A stretch of DNA of 64,000 bases from Gyromitra esculenta (taxonomy: Eukaryota; Ascomycota; Pezizomycetes; Pezizales; Discinaceae): assembly GCA_038503075.1 (NCBI GenBank), contig JBCAML010000021.1:310001-374000 (forward strand), read 5' to 3'. The position numbers and the translations under genes are program-made. The notes under the pieces were generated by a model. It made no database searches, was not told the origin of the DNA, and was given only the letters and a program-made list of their open reading frames with translations. This document shows, one piece after another, positions 23,129 through 35,441 of this stretch; the stretch's first letter is position 1, and every line of letters starts with the position of its first letter.

Positions 23129-24345
23129 CTAGATCTTCGCTTTTTTCGCTTGACCTTCCTCTTCCTTCACTTTCTCCTCGTTTTTATTTTGCTCCGTATC
23201 CTTCAGCATCCTTTTCTTAGTTGTTTCGATTAAAGCCCTAGGCTGACCTAGTTGAGTGCTATTGACTGAATTGACCAATTTTGGAAACTGTACTAACCCC
23301 GGGCTACCCAGATTCTCCGAAATGACATATAGAGCATCGCTTTCCCTAGGCAGGAGTGTCCTTCGCATCGTTCTCAAATATTCCTCAAGTACCCCATTCG
23401 GCGCCACTGTCTCTGTTGCATCGGAATCCTCCCCAGATCTATCACTCTCGGTATCAAAGCCTACAAATGTCTGCGCAGGACAATGCAGCTCCAACGCGGC
23501 GCCTCCAACAACAATATGCACTATCTTCAAATGCGCCTGTCTCGCTGTCGGCCGTTCCATAGGCGTATATGACAACATAGATTTAATCATAGAAGCGAGC
23601 TCCCCCAGCCAAACCACAGAACCCTCTGCAAGCCTATCCACAAGGCTCTGCACTCTCTGATTTCCAACCTTCCCAGCTCCTTCTCGACTAAGTCCTTTAG
23701 GATCGCTGAGGACACGTTGTGGGAATCGTTTCTTAGCCCCCATTCTAATAAAAACAAAAACCTCAAGAAAGACAACCGCGATTGAAAAGATATCGGCAGA
23801 CCGTCTAGCCTGGGAAAGATATTGCTCTGGAGCAGCGTACCAGCGCGTGAAACCTGGCTGTTCAGACGTATCGGGTATTGATATGATAGTAAATCGAGGG
23901 GAAGCGCCGAAATTGGATATGAGGATGTTTGGTGGGTTGACAGTATCATCGATAAGTATATTTGCGGTCTGATGTCAAGATGCTTAATATTTTTTGAGTG
24001 TAGGAAACTCAAAGCTGACAATAAGCAACAAAACGTGTTTTCTAACCAGCCAGGGTGCTTTTTCAGGTCGATTGGTGATCCTGTTGGAGCAAACGCATCA
24101 GAAAGTATTATGTGGGCATGTGGATGGATAACCATATGAACTGTATTTTCCTGCTCCATCGAAAACAGAAGACGGACCAGGTGTTCATGAGACAAGGACT
24201 TTAAAATTTCTCTTTCCAATTTCCACTCCAATGCAAGCGATGCAGCGCCCGTGATTGTCTTAACTACGTATGCTTTTTCCTTTATTATTCCGTTCCAAAC
24301 CACCCCAAATCCATCCGTTGCGGAGGTAGAGGTCTTGGCTGGCAT
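23129..24345 (-). pseudogene. protein-kinase-like gene with a frameshift in the catalytic loop
   Basis: Reads as one exon of about 405 codons if one missing base is allowed near 23964-23966. Before the break: a glycine-loop remnant DGFGVVW (residues 11-17), the VAIK-type lysine (YVVK, Lys29), the helix-C glutamate (LEREIL) and the catalytic HLDIRP. After the break, in the next frame: NILID, SNFGAS in place of DFG, RWYAAPEQY (APE motif) and SADIFSIAVVFLEVFVF, then a C-lobe and a charged tail ending QAKKAKI. No intron signals explain the frame change, because the catalytic loop reads HLDIRP(A)NILI directly across it. The DFG aspartate is Asn, so even the intact form may have been a pseudokinase. 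Alternatively a sequencing error. Confidence 0.7.
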
Positions 24346-26075
24346 GATCGGTAAGGGTTCATTGGGGGAAAGATAGTAGTGTCCGCCAGCAAGATCTTCA
24401 ATATCCCGCCCGTGGAGGTCTTATTATGGGCTCTGATATGCATTTTTAAGGTATCTTTAGACGTCATCCGGTTCGAACTAGCAAAGAACGACATGGTCGC
24501 TACCACAGATAACAGAGGCTGTGAGCAGTCTCAAAACGAAGGTAGCAAGGTGAGAGCGATGGGAGCTGTGGTAGCGATATATTTCAAATTGACGGAGAGA
24601 AAATGTGGGGTATATGGCGAAGTGTTGCACGCTGACAAAAGTAGTTTCGGAGTTCCTGTGACCTCCACACACAAAAAATTGCATTGTGCCCTTTCTTGGC
24701 ACCCACCGCGACCCACCTACGTGTAACTTTATCGGACTTGGTATTTAAAGATGCAAACTTTGCTAATTTAAATTGATTGGGATAAGAAATCTTAGAATAA
24801 ATACTTTCTCACATTGTAGGAAATCGAGTGATTTTATGTGATTTCTTCATGTTAACCTCCGTGTCGACAACTCACCACCGTCACTATGAACTTCATCGAG
24901 GCCCCAGATTCTTACTCAAAATATCGTACATTGTCGGTATAGGTCTTGGGTACTTTTTTTGGTTGGATCCATTGAGTTTCCGGGGAGGTCTACAAAAAAC
25001 ATATTATATCAATAGACCAATGAGTTTCATGGCAAATCGTGTACATGCAATTTTTAGTTATAAGGCTGCATACGGACCTGTTTCCAGCTCTAAGGTGGTC
25101 CATTTAACTTAACCTAGTACTTACTTTTAGGGTGAATGGATAGCGCTGCTAAACTGATGGCCATACCGAATTAGCATTGGTGCAGAGGCACGAACCAAGC
25201 AGTCCAAGCTTAAGCTACACGTATCTATCTGAAACTATGTTAAATCCTTAGATCTGGATAGATAGAGTACATGTGTTCTATGGAATTATACTTACATTTA
25301 CTGGGGGTAGGGATGTGGAGATAGAGCGCCAGGGTTTTCCGTTCTGTGAGGTCACCATACATGTAGAGATAATATGAGACCTGTTCTATTTCCACACCCC
25401 TATCCCTAGTACATGTATCATAGGAACTGATTGCAGTACAGGTGATGTGTTACACGATAAGCGTACGTCATCAATTTACAGGTTGGCAAACCCATATCAC
25501 TTTATGCGCAATCACTCCTTCTAGAAAAAGCCTCACCAAAAAGCAAACTACAAATTAATTTACGGAACTGAAGTCATCAAGAACGAATCCCCATAATCCG
25601 ACTTAGGGTAAGGACATCTTTAATCCAGACCGCATAGCAAATCCTAGAGGTTGGCTAGCTTGGCGCCAAGAGCTGTCCCTTACATTACATCATGGCATTT
25701 TTCTGCTTCCTCTAGGAAAAAAATATTGGAATGAGCAAACCCGTGGCACCTAGCTATCGCTACTGCGGATAGCTAAAGACCCCAAAAGTACGTAATTACG
25801 CGAACTCACTCTTGTTTTCAACAAAACCTTCGAAAACAACGAAGAGCATAAATGTACATGTATATTATCAAGCTAGAAATCAGACTGGTTTCTGGTTTAT
25901 TTGTCTTTTGTTTTTGATAGGATTAGAGTGAAGTATTTTAATAGGTGCTTCTAAAGCCCCAGCCACCTTAGAGCTAAAAAAAAAAAACATGTAATCTAAG
26001 AAACTGGTTCAGCACCTCCGAGCAAAGCATACTATCCCTCCCTCATTAATTCGCCACAGAACAATTAGTCATGAA
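24346..26075. other. AT-rich spacer
   Basis: No gene seen. Contains three TACATGTA sites (25358, 25410, 25855) and a weak inverted repeat, 25275-25324 against 25386-25427 (cores GGGGTAGGGATGTGGAGATAG and TAGGGATAGGGGTGTGGAA). Confidence 0.4.
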
Positions 26076-26162
26076 GCCCGGTTAGCTCAGTGGTAGAGCG
26101 TGTGGCTTTTATTCACTACATGTGGTACCTCAATGTCGCGGGTTCGACCCCCGCATCGGGCT
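26076..26162 (+). tRNA. tRNA-Lys (TTT anticodon) with about 15-base intron
   Basis: GCCCGGT at the 5' end pairs with ATCGGGC at the 3' end. D arm GCTC AGTGGTA GAGC; T arm GCGGG TTCGACC CCCGC. The anticodon loop reads CT-TTT-A, followed by an intron of about 15 bases (TTCACTACATGTGGT), then A and the 3' stem half CCTCA. The stem halves TGTGG and CCTCA leave one T-T mismatch; TGAGG would pair perfectly. A and B boxes look intact, so it may still be transcribed. Confidence 0.85.
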
Positions 26163-27154
26163 CTGAATTATCTTTTTTTAATGTATTTAGGGATTTGGAA
26201 TTGGATGGAGAGGCTCTGAGTTATAGATCGCATCACGTATGATATTTTGGGGGGGCTCATGGTTCATGGACCTTGCGCAGGCTGCTGTTGTGTGACATTG
26301 TGAATAATAAATAGTAGGTGATCGGATTACAACTACTTTATAACTCGCAGTTCATTTCTTTAGAGTACATGTAGTAAGGCGATAACCGAATTATATTACA
26401 TGTATCTTAAGTTGTCTATTTACGCATTTTTCTTCTTCTTGAATCTAAATACTCATGACTAGGTGGTGACTTAAAACCTCTTTGGAAATAAACCTAAAAG
26501 TCCTAAGTGAGAATAATTTCTAAATACGTAGCTCACAAAAGCAACACATCAAAGCCAAGTGACTCCAAAGGACGCACAGCATAACCAAGTATACTGCCTA
26601 GAAACTGATGCCTAGAAACATCAAGTACAACCATACACAAGCGATCATGCAGGTTACACAGTAATCCATTCACACAGCATCACTCGGCCTGACCCGGTTC
26701 CTACTAAACCCAAATCATTTCTATCTTATTTCTTTAGAACACAGCACATAGTACAGATTTAAGACACAAGGTGAAATGTACGCCTTTATTTTTTTCTGCC
26801 ACGGACCCGCCAGTAGCAGTTAACCATTTCGTTTCTTTTGATTCGCTGGCTTAAAAATTACAATTATCGCCCTGCCTCGCCCCCCCCCCCCAATCCTCTG
26901 CTTTGGATTTCTGTCATTCTACATTCATTCGCTATTCCTACAAAAAAAGAGAAGCTTCTGCGCTCCTAACTCCTGGTTCTGGTCTGGTCTGGTCTCGGTG
27001 ATTTAAACGTGATGTGATTTTCGTGGTGGTTTTTTATTTCGCATATCGTTGGGTGTAGATCATAGAAAGCTGATAAGTGTTTTCAGCATATCCTTCGTCA
27101 GTTTTTGATCGTCGTCCTTGTCGTCCGTCATTCCGTTGATTTGTTCTAACCCAG
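26163..27154. other. spacer and 3' UTR
   Basis: No gene seen. TACATGTA at 26366 and 26397; a poly-C run near 26879-26892. The last few hundred bases are probably the 3' UTR of the CTNNBL1-like gene. Confidence 0.4.
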
Positions 27155-29296
27155 TCAGCACACTTCCACTTCCACTTCATCCCCTAAAGGAACCATACCT
27201 TTCAGCGTCGTCTTAATATCACCCAACGCCATTCCCTCCGCCTCTAACAAACCCTTAACCCTCCTTCTCGCACCATCATCCTCCGCGCACAACCACGCTA
27301 GACACAAATCCGTCATTTGCAGCCCAAACAGCCCCGCGTCAAGTCTACGGGAGAACCACTCCTCTGCCATCTCCTCCATCTCGTCTTCCCCAATCTCTTC
27401 TTTCACCTTCCGTGCCTTCTGCTCCGCAATTTCCTTATCCACGACCGCCATGCGCGCGCTATACTTTCGGCGCAGCACCAACAACTTCACAATTTTCTCA
27501 TAGTCTTTCTCGACAAATTTGGCCAGCGTTCGGATCCGCGCTGACGACTCTGCGGGTAATAACATGAGTAATGCCGCGAATATACCGAGAAGGTGTTCAG
27601 TCGTTGTGTTATCGACCTTCTTCATAAACATGCCGAAAATAGTCTTGAGGCCTGCAGCCTCCACTATGCGCGCGCACACCGTGCCGCCGGATTGACCGCC
27701 CACAGCATGGTCGAGTAATCGCAGGGCACGTGGTTTGCTCATTTTGCCTTCGCGTAGCATGATGAGTGCTAGTTCGACGCCTTCAGCGTCGACAAACTTT
27801 TCTTTGCCCTCTATTTCGTCGACCATGCAGGTCGCGCAGTCGAAGATGTTTTCGACGAATTCTTCCTCGTCGCCGCCTTTGACGGGGTCGCGTTTGCGGT
27901 AGGGGGAGAGCAGCTGCAGGAGGACGTCAACGCCGTTTAAAGCGACAAGGGCGGTGCGGTTGGTGCGTGAAGATTGGAGCAGAATTGCGAGGAGTTCAGC
28001 GGCGTATTGTTTGTTTTGAGAGATGGGGGATTCGCGGGCTTGGATGCGGGTTAGGAGCCAGGGGAGTATTTGGGTGGTGGACACTATGAGGTCTGCGAGT
28101 GATTGTTGGGATGCGAGGTTCTCGAAGACGCCTATGATTCAGTTAGTACGTGCTTGATAGAATACAGTTCCTGTATGCAGGGCAGGTACTCAGTGTATGG
28201 TAGACTCCATGCCGGTCTGTTTCAATGCTCTCGTTCAGTCGTGATAGGTTCTGTGTTAACATTTCGAGGAGCTGTGCTTCAACCATGCCATCAACAAGGG
28301 CATTCCATTGTTCGGGTTCTGCTTCAACTTCGTCGTCAGTGAGCTCGGATATGACTTCGACAGCGTCAATGGCGATATCGGTATTTTCATGGGCGAGTAA
28401 ACCAACGAGGGAAGCGAGACAGCCGAGTTTACGGAATTCGGCAAAGAGGGAGGGATGTTCAGAGAGGACGGAAAGCGCTTTAATATCAGCATCCAGATCT
28501 GCTTCCGAGGCCATAAATCTACATCCAATCAGCACCAAGCATCAAGGGAGGGGCATGTATGTGCGCGTGATAGCGGGGGTGTGTGAATGAAAAACATACT
28601 TGTGTGGATCATCTTCAAACTTCCCCCTCATTTCAGCATTCTTATTGATCTTCCTCTCGAACGCCAATGCCATCTTCCTCAGCCACGCCGCATCAATCTT
28701 CTCGGTTCCTGCGTCGCCAGCTTCCCGTTCCCGTTCATCCACATAGTCCAGTATCTCCGCCTGCTCCTTATTCACGCCTCCTCCGAAGAACCGTCCCCCC
28801 TCTTCGTCCTCCTCCTCTGGCGTCACGTCGAAAAAGCCAGCCGGCAAAGCTGGGCCTGCGTCGCCTCCGTCGTCCTCGTCGCCGCCTTCCGAGACGCTTG
28901 CGGTTCGCGAGGCGCCCTTGCCATTGGTGTCTAGTTTCGCAGACTTGTATGCAGCGACTAGAGATTGAGGTGAGCTAAACATCGATGAGAGGGGGGTGAG
29001 AAAGAAAGGGGGGTGAGAAGAAGGGAGAACGGGGGGGGTGGAATTGAGGGGAACGTACGTGGATCTACCGAAGGCTCATGCTTGCGTTTCTTTGAGTTGG
29101 AGGACGAGGAAGGCTTCCCGGGGAGCGCTGGTTTCTGTCAATCACCTGCCCGTCAGCACGATCGAGCGATCGCAACCGAGATCGAAACAACAGAGTAGAG
29201 CAGAACAGAACAGAACAGAATAGCAGGCGAGAGGAATGATGGATAGACGGGGCGAACGAGCGAACGAACCTTGAAGAGACTGTCTAGGTCTGCCAT
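27155..29296 (-). CDS. CTNNBL1-like Armadillo protein (beta-catenin-like protein 1)
   Basis: Five inferred exons: 29296-29270, 29134-29059, 28957-28600, 28518-28190, 28131-27155; 588 residues. The start MADLDSLFK is followed by a nuclear-localisation-like cluster (NSKKRKHEP, about residues 25-32), an acidic linker with FFGGGVNKEQAEILDYV, then Armadillo/HEAT repeats. Strong family matches: DPHKFMASEADLDADIKAL, GLLAHENTDIAIDAVEVISELTDD, HGVYHTLSVFENLA, YAAELLAILLQ, DGIDVLL-like NGVDVLLQLLSPY, and RRLDAGLFGLQ near the C-terminus. In other eukaryotes CTNNBL1 associates with the PRP19/CDC5L spliceosome complex; that role is inferred here. The splice site before exon 3 has an alternative (28969-28970) that would insert SPQSLV-like sequence. 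Confidence 0.92.
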
Positions 29297-30551
29297 GGCT
29301 GGCTGGCTGTGTGTATTTCGAGTCGTGATGCTGGGAATGTGGATAGAAGGGCAGAGGAGGGCAGAGCAGAGTATTGAACTGTATTGAATTGTAAGGCAAT
29401 GTATTAGGTGTAGAGTGTTCACGGGGGTGAAGCGAGGACTGTGGAGCAAAAGAAGAGAAAGAAGGATGGGCTGGGCGGTGGAGGAGGCTCTAGAAATGAA
29501 GATTGGGAGGAACGCGACAGCCAGGGTGTCCAATGGATGCAATGCAATGCCTGGGATGCTGTCTTGTATTTAGAGTGCAGCTGTGAATAGAACAGACAGC
29601 ATAGATATACATGTATAGCAGACTGACAAACACCGAAACACAGCCGCGGTCAACTCACGGAAACTCGGGGGAGAGGGACGAACTTCTCTTCTCCCACCAG
29701 GCCAAGCAACCGTCAATTACTAGATATAGCTACACGTACTCTACTATCATCTTGTTTTAACCTCACTGCACCGCTAATACTACACCAAGGCAACCTGCAG
29801 CCAGCTATACCTACTACCACTGCCCGCATACACACGCGGGGGGGGGGTCGTTATCGAGGGTCGTCGGCCCGATCTGGCTCAGGAACACAACCCCATCAAT
29901 GTCATATCACATATCGTTGTGTTCATATCCATCAACCACTATCTCCATCCACACATATATGTACTTCTCCACCTCCACCACCTCCACCACCAATCCCAGT
30001 TCCTTTCCCCAGTAGCCCCCTTCATGACGTGGTTTTTCTTGCTCATGGTTTCTAATTTGTGATATTCCTTCCCCTCAATTCCCCACCGTTCTTCTCCTCG
30101 TTTTCCACTGAATGCATGCTCCCCTAACCCTCAACGGCCGGCCCGCATATACCTTGCTATTTATCCGAAACATGGAACCCTTCAAACACCCCTCCAAAAA
30201 ATACTGTGACTCCAGTCATCTATCTCGTGGGTCTTGTATAAAGAGCTGTTCGTCACCCCCACACCAAAATTCCTATTCCCGAGTCCTCAGTTGTTACTCC
30301 GTTCCCCATCCACCCCAGTTCTAATATGATTTTATTTCCCCTCCCCGATATTCTGACAGTCCCCTACCGTCCCATCAGATCACGACCATTATGCTGTAGC
30401 ATACAGTAATTGTTAATGTTATTAACACTACCACCATATGTCAGTTTCAAGATCGCTCAACTTGAAGGTTGGAAACGGAAAAAGGAAGGTGCAGTTCAGA
30501 AAAAAATAAACACAAAAGGCCCCCTTCTCCCCCCTCCCCCGAAACAACCAA
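29297..30551. other. spacer: 5' leader and promoter of the CTNNBL1-like gene
   Basis: No gene seen. TACATGTA at 29608 and a G run near 29838-29848. The 30430-30551 end may still belong to the last exon of the transporter gene, whose end is uncertain. Confidence 0.4.
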
Positions 30552-33477
30552 CTAGACCACACACCCCGTGGAAACATGCAATAGCAACAGCAAAGCCGCG
30601 ACCTGGATCTGAAGGAAGAGAGTGGAGAGTACTCACTCATAGCATACTGTGTGAGCAATATCCTAAGCGCCCCTCCGAAATCAGTACCTCACAAATTGCA
30701 ATCTTACGTGTCTCATCACGGGTGCAAAACTTACGCAGACAACGCGCTCATCTCTACGCACCCCTCGGGCCCCAGGGGCGCAAATATGTTCGTTAAATAC
30801 ACCTGCGCGGTGGCTGTCGGAGCTATATACCCATAAGACAGCTGTCAGCACAACTCAACTTCCAACATGGCACCTCCAGTACCAACAGCTGCAACAATGC
30901 ATTGACAGTTATCATATGCGCCTGTCAGCAGGAAGCACACGTACCCGCACTACCAATAATCAACACCAACTGCAGAATCTTGTTTGAGTCGGGGATCCAA
31001 TCGGTTTGCCTTCTCAGACCGGTGGTCCAGGCAATGCCAATAATCGGTCCTGCATGACAGAGGGAAGTCAGAATAACTTATTTTAGAGATACTAACAAGG
31101 ATCATGCAAGAATAGAGTGACTTCGTTCCCACCATGCTCGTGAACGTGTTTGACCGTGTGGGTATCTATAGTCTCTGCTTGTTTGAGAGGATCGCTATAA
31201 ACACCCCATAATCAAGCCTGTTTCGAAGGCCGGTGGGACACGAAATTCTGCGCAGTGTCAGGTATACGAGCAGTGGCAGTGACGGCGGGGCATGGGAGAT
31301 ATATTCACGCTGTGGGCCGATATACCAATAACGGTAGCAGCCGCGCGTATCCCACGCCCGAAGACGCTTCTACTACCCATATACCTGCTCGAAAACTCGA
31401 AACCCCGCCGGAACATAGTTTCGAAATCCAGTCTCCAATTTCGACATCAAATTCTTTGCGAAGATCGCGAAACCCAAGCTAGTCCCCTGAGAAAACTCCA
31501 CGAAGCAATTTCCTCGACTTGGTTTAAAAGAGAAAATCAAAAACTTACCAACAACTAATTTCAGAAATGCCATCAACACTGCTGCCTTCCAAAATCCGTT
31601 CGGCAGCCCACTCATATTCAGTCTACTCAACGCCGCCCCTAGCAGCAACATCCCGATAACCGGTACCGTCGGGGCCGCGAATCCTGCTATCTCCATTATA
31701 GCGTCCAGCGGCGGTTTCTGATCTGGGGCGTCCGGCATATTTATTCCCGCGGTCTTTATGAAGAGTGCCTTCATGGGTGGGACATTGGCCACCACGAGAG
31801 AGATCACAAGCGACAGAGAAGGAGGTGTTATGAAGGGTTGAATCATAGTCCATATCCGGCGTGGTCGTGACGGGTGAGTAGCTATGGAAAGGGTGGGAGT
31901 GGAGTTTGCTGTGCCGACTATCTTAGATGCTTCTTTGTAGTAGGCACCTATATCTAGGCTGCTCGTTGTAGTGGTATCATTAGAGATGGGTGAGGTAATC
32001 TCTTCCGGAGTGTCAGTTTTAGATGGCCTTTGGACGCATGGTCGTGGTTTTCTCGTGGTGACCCAGGATACGAGATTTAGTGTTTTGGGGTGGCTCTCAG
32101 CTAACGAGAATGTCGATGATTCAGAGATTGGTTTTGAGGCAGAAGATTTCTCAATGTCCTGAAGCGATTCCCGGGAGATGTTGAAATCACGCTTTATTAG
32201 CTGGTAACCCCCGAGATTGAATCTGGAGTTCTAGTCAATATTCAATTCATAGCCAGGGGTAGGAAATCTTGCGGGAATGTAAATGCGAATGCGAATTTGT
32301 GAAGAGGGGTAAAAATTGGCCACATACATGACAATCAACTGAACGACTGCGAATATCGACGAATAAGCAGTTCCTAGCTCAGGCTATTCATAAATAAAGC
32401 AATAAGTTATCATTCTTGTAGCCATCTTATCTGGTGGATGGGATTTTCACATCTATGTTCACATCAAACGGCTCTGATTTGGCCAGCGTCGTGATGTAGG
32501 CAATCAACTGCCGTAAGAAAAATCGCTCGTTAGCAATTCAACGACCTTACATCAAAATATATGCCCTCTCTTTTAGAGCTGCCAATAAAATCTCCATTTT
32601 CTCGATGAGCTGTGTGACCGTGACCGTGACCACTATAGCAGGAAATCGGCCCGTTCCAATTGAAATCATCTTAACAAGTTCACTTAAGAAAGCGGATGCT
32701 TCCGGATCTAGCTACTTGTCCGATGAATACGAGCGAAAAAAAGACTTACGAGATCTCCCACGTTACTGAAAGCCCCTGTTTGCGTAATGGTGAGCCAAGA
32801 TACTCACTACTCCGAGAAAATACGATCTTGGGACAGATCGAGTGACGTGAATACGAACCAGCGGCTAGAACACCACTTCTCCACGTTGTCGGGATTGGTG
32901 TAAGCCACCTAACTATCAGCCCGAAGACGAAGCCCAACACTAAATAATTGCCATTATTAGTTCCCAGGCCATTCTCGCTAATCTGCGGCCAACCGGTCCC
33001 CGGAAAAACTATGCATGCACACCTTGGTAGAACGATCCAGTGATAACCACCGATAGTACCGAGGCCATGTTTTTGGCATCGAATGCGGGTAATACGGTCG
33101 AGAAGATGAGCAGCGGGAGAAGCAGATTCATTATCATCGAAGCATTCGCTTTACAGGCTTCAGGCGTGAGTAGTCCTGGGCAAAAATTAACTAGGGTTCT
33201 TCCCAAATACTCGGAAGAAGTGCATTTTCTTAGTAAACACGATACCTTTCTTAGCGAAAAAAGCCCCTCCGCCGGCTATAACAGCCATCTTTATAATGGG
33301 TTTGAAAGAAGTGAAGATAACTACTCGTTTACTATGATCCCAAGAGACGTCGTGACCCGACACCCATTAAGGCTCAAATTGTCAGTCTAGTAACATTCTT
33401 TCCGAAGAGCCGATCGTTCCTGAGGGAAGACGTAGTAGATCCTCACCTGTACCAATTCCGATTGTATTTCCGGCCAT
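30552..33477 (-). CDS. auxin-efflux-carrier-family membrane transporter (about twelve exons)
   Basis: Membrane transport protein family (PF03547; yeast Ecm3-like), integral membrane. Rebuilt exons: 33477-33447, 33323-33246, 33157-33023, 32939-32859, 32775-32750, 32507-32451, 32383-32328, 32222-31549, 31049-30945, 30822-30735, 30662-30637, and a terminal exon near 30608-30552. Order of signatures: FTSFKPIIKMAVIAGGGAFF (TM1), NLLLPLLIFSTVLPAF, LGFVFGLIVRWLTPIP, GVLAAGAFSNVGDL, AYSSIFAVVQLIVI, GGYQLIKRDF, a Ser/Thr-rich cytoplasmic loop of about 100 residues, then FITPPSLSLVISLVVANVPP, TVPVIGMLLLGAALSRLN, LVVGPIIGIAWTTGLRRQ, LVLIIGSAAPTATAQVYL, LLTQYAM. All phases agree except at the last junction. 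Two introns are unusually long (about 240 and 500 bases). The substrate is unknown; the gene is divergent from abaA. Confidence 0.82.
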
Positions 33478-35441
33478 TGTTTCTGAGGGAATGCTCACCT
33501 TTCGTTGATTCGACCTGAACTTCAGAGAGGATGCAAATGAGTTGGCAAATACTGGATCGAGAAGGAACGCCGAAGTAATACCTACTTTCCCTCCAATCTT
33601 TTTTCTTTTACATACCCAATCGATCGAAGACCCTTTCATTACTTTTTCCCTCGGTCATGGGGACAACTTGATGCCTCTTCTGGTCTCGGCGAGCTGCCGG
33701 GGTGCCGAAGCACGGCTGGGGTTCCCCTTCGGTTAGGGCTAGAGAACAGCAACTCGCTTTTTAACGGCTCTGGAGGGAGGTTTGTCACGATAGGCCTATC
33801 AATTCTTGCAGAGCTATCGCGATCTACGATCTCATCCCGCGGAGGTTGGGTCGTGGGTACATATTTCGCGTTATGGGAAGGGTTCGCGTTCTGGCGAAAC
33901 GAAATGACGAAACAGATGAACTTTCATCCCTCGTAAAGTCACAGGGAATCTTGTGACGTGACCCGTACGCTTACTGTCAATTCCTATCGCTGCTTTCGTA
34001 GATTGCTAAATCGCTAATCTCAGGTCTTGAATAGGAAAGGTAAAGACGTTATCACAAGACCCTTCTGATCTAACACTTTTAGCGTGACTCCCCCTCGTGC
34101 AAACCTTAACCCAAGGCTGTCTCGGAACTTCATAACCTTTGACATATAGTCAGAGCCCTTATGTTTAAGCTGCGCATATATTCAGCAGCAGCTGAGCAGC
34201 AGCCCTTTTCTTGTGCCCTAGTATCATCAATATTATCAACATCACGAAAGAAGCTCAACATCTTCGCTGCCTTGATAGATATAGCGTCAGCACCTGAAGG
34301 GAAAAAAAAAGGAAGGATGAAAGCTTTAAGCACTTATTCGCTACTAGTTTTGGAGGCTCAATCTCATATGGCCTAGTAGGGAAGAAAGGGTGACCTTGGA
34401 AAGCCCTCAACCTGGCTCCACTGGAATGGGGCAAAGGAATCCAGAAATATTTGCGCCCCTCACTCGTCTAGATGGTCTCCTTTCATCAGTTAGAGATACT
34501 TTAGGAAACCTGTTCAATTCTTCGCGTTGCTGCCTGGGTCGCGTCGCGTTTCGTTTCGTTTCGTTGATTCTTGGTTGACCCCTTGCAGCTGAAATGTTTC
34601 TCCTACTCCCGTTTCCTATTATTTTATTACACCACCTTATCCATATGCAGCCTTATTAAACCCACCTTAACCGAGAGACTGCCGTAATATTGCGACCATT
34701 TCGGGTCCATTTTGGATAGAGGACCAAGGCTAATCTGGAAATCCCACGAGAAATGATTAAGGAAACCCCTTCATTCCGTCTTCTTTTCTGCTCTCGATTC
34801 CCTTTTAATATGTCCTTTATTTTTCAAGTCGACATTCTCTCTGGTATGCTGGCAAAATATATCTCCTAAATTCTTTGAGTATTTTTCCTGCAGCTTAGAG
34901 GAATTTGATCTAGATTCGGATCCACTTTACCAAGGTGTTTTTAGGATACCGTCCACCCTTATATCATCTACCTGAGGGGTTTAACCACACCCTTTCCTCT
35001 CTTACTCTTTTTTCATTCTCTCGGGTCTGTGTTCTTTCATTCGACGACACTATCTTTCAGGTTTTTTTTCGCTTTTTCATTACTTTTTTTTACTTTTTTG
35101 CAGAGCCAGGTGTCACTCATTTCACCGCCACTGCACCAACGATCGTTTTGAGCCTGCATCAGCCAGATCGATCTTAGCTATACAGCCCTCTACCACTCAG
35201 CAAATAGATCCTAAGAGTCCACTACAGTCGTTTTATTTTCATAATTATTTCTATTTATTCCGCAGTCAATAGACTTCCCCTGGCACCCCCGGTGCGCTGT
35301 ACTCGCTGCCTGTCCGCCTCGTCACACTTTTTTTACGCTATATTGCCCCCGTTTCCTCCAGCCCCCGTCTCCTCTTCCCTGTCCTCGCATTTGCCAAAAA
35401 CCCTCGGCACGTTCTAGCCTAGTTTTCGCATCTTGTATTAA
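33478..35441. promoter_or_regulatory. intergenic region between the transporter and abaA, with candidate AbaA sites
   Basis: About 2 kb between divergent genes, pyrimidine-rich towards abaA, as in long fungal leaders. CATTCY motifs, the known Aspergillus AbaA response element, occur on the plus strand at 34772, 34833 and 35014, so autoregulation as in Aspergillus is possible. Such 6-mers are common by chance, so this is suggestive only. No gene seen. Confidence 0.4.
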
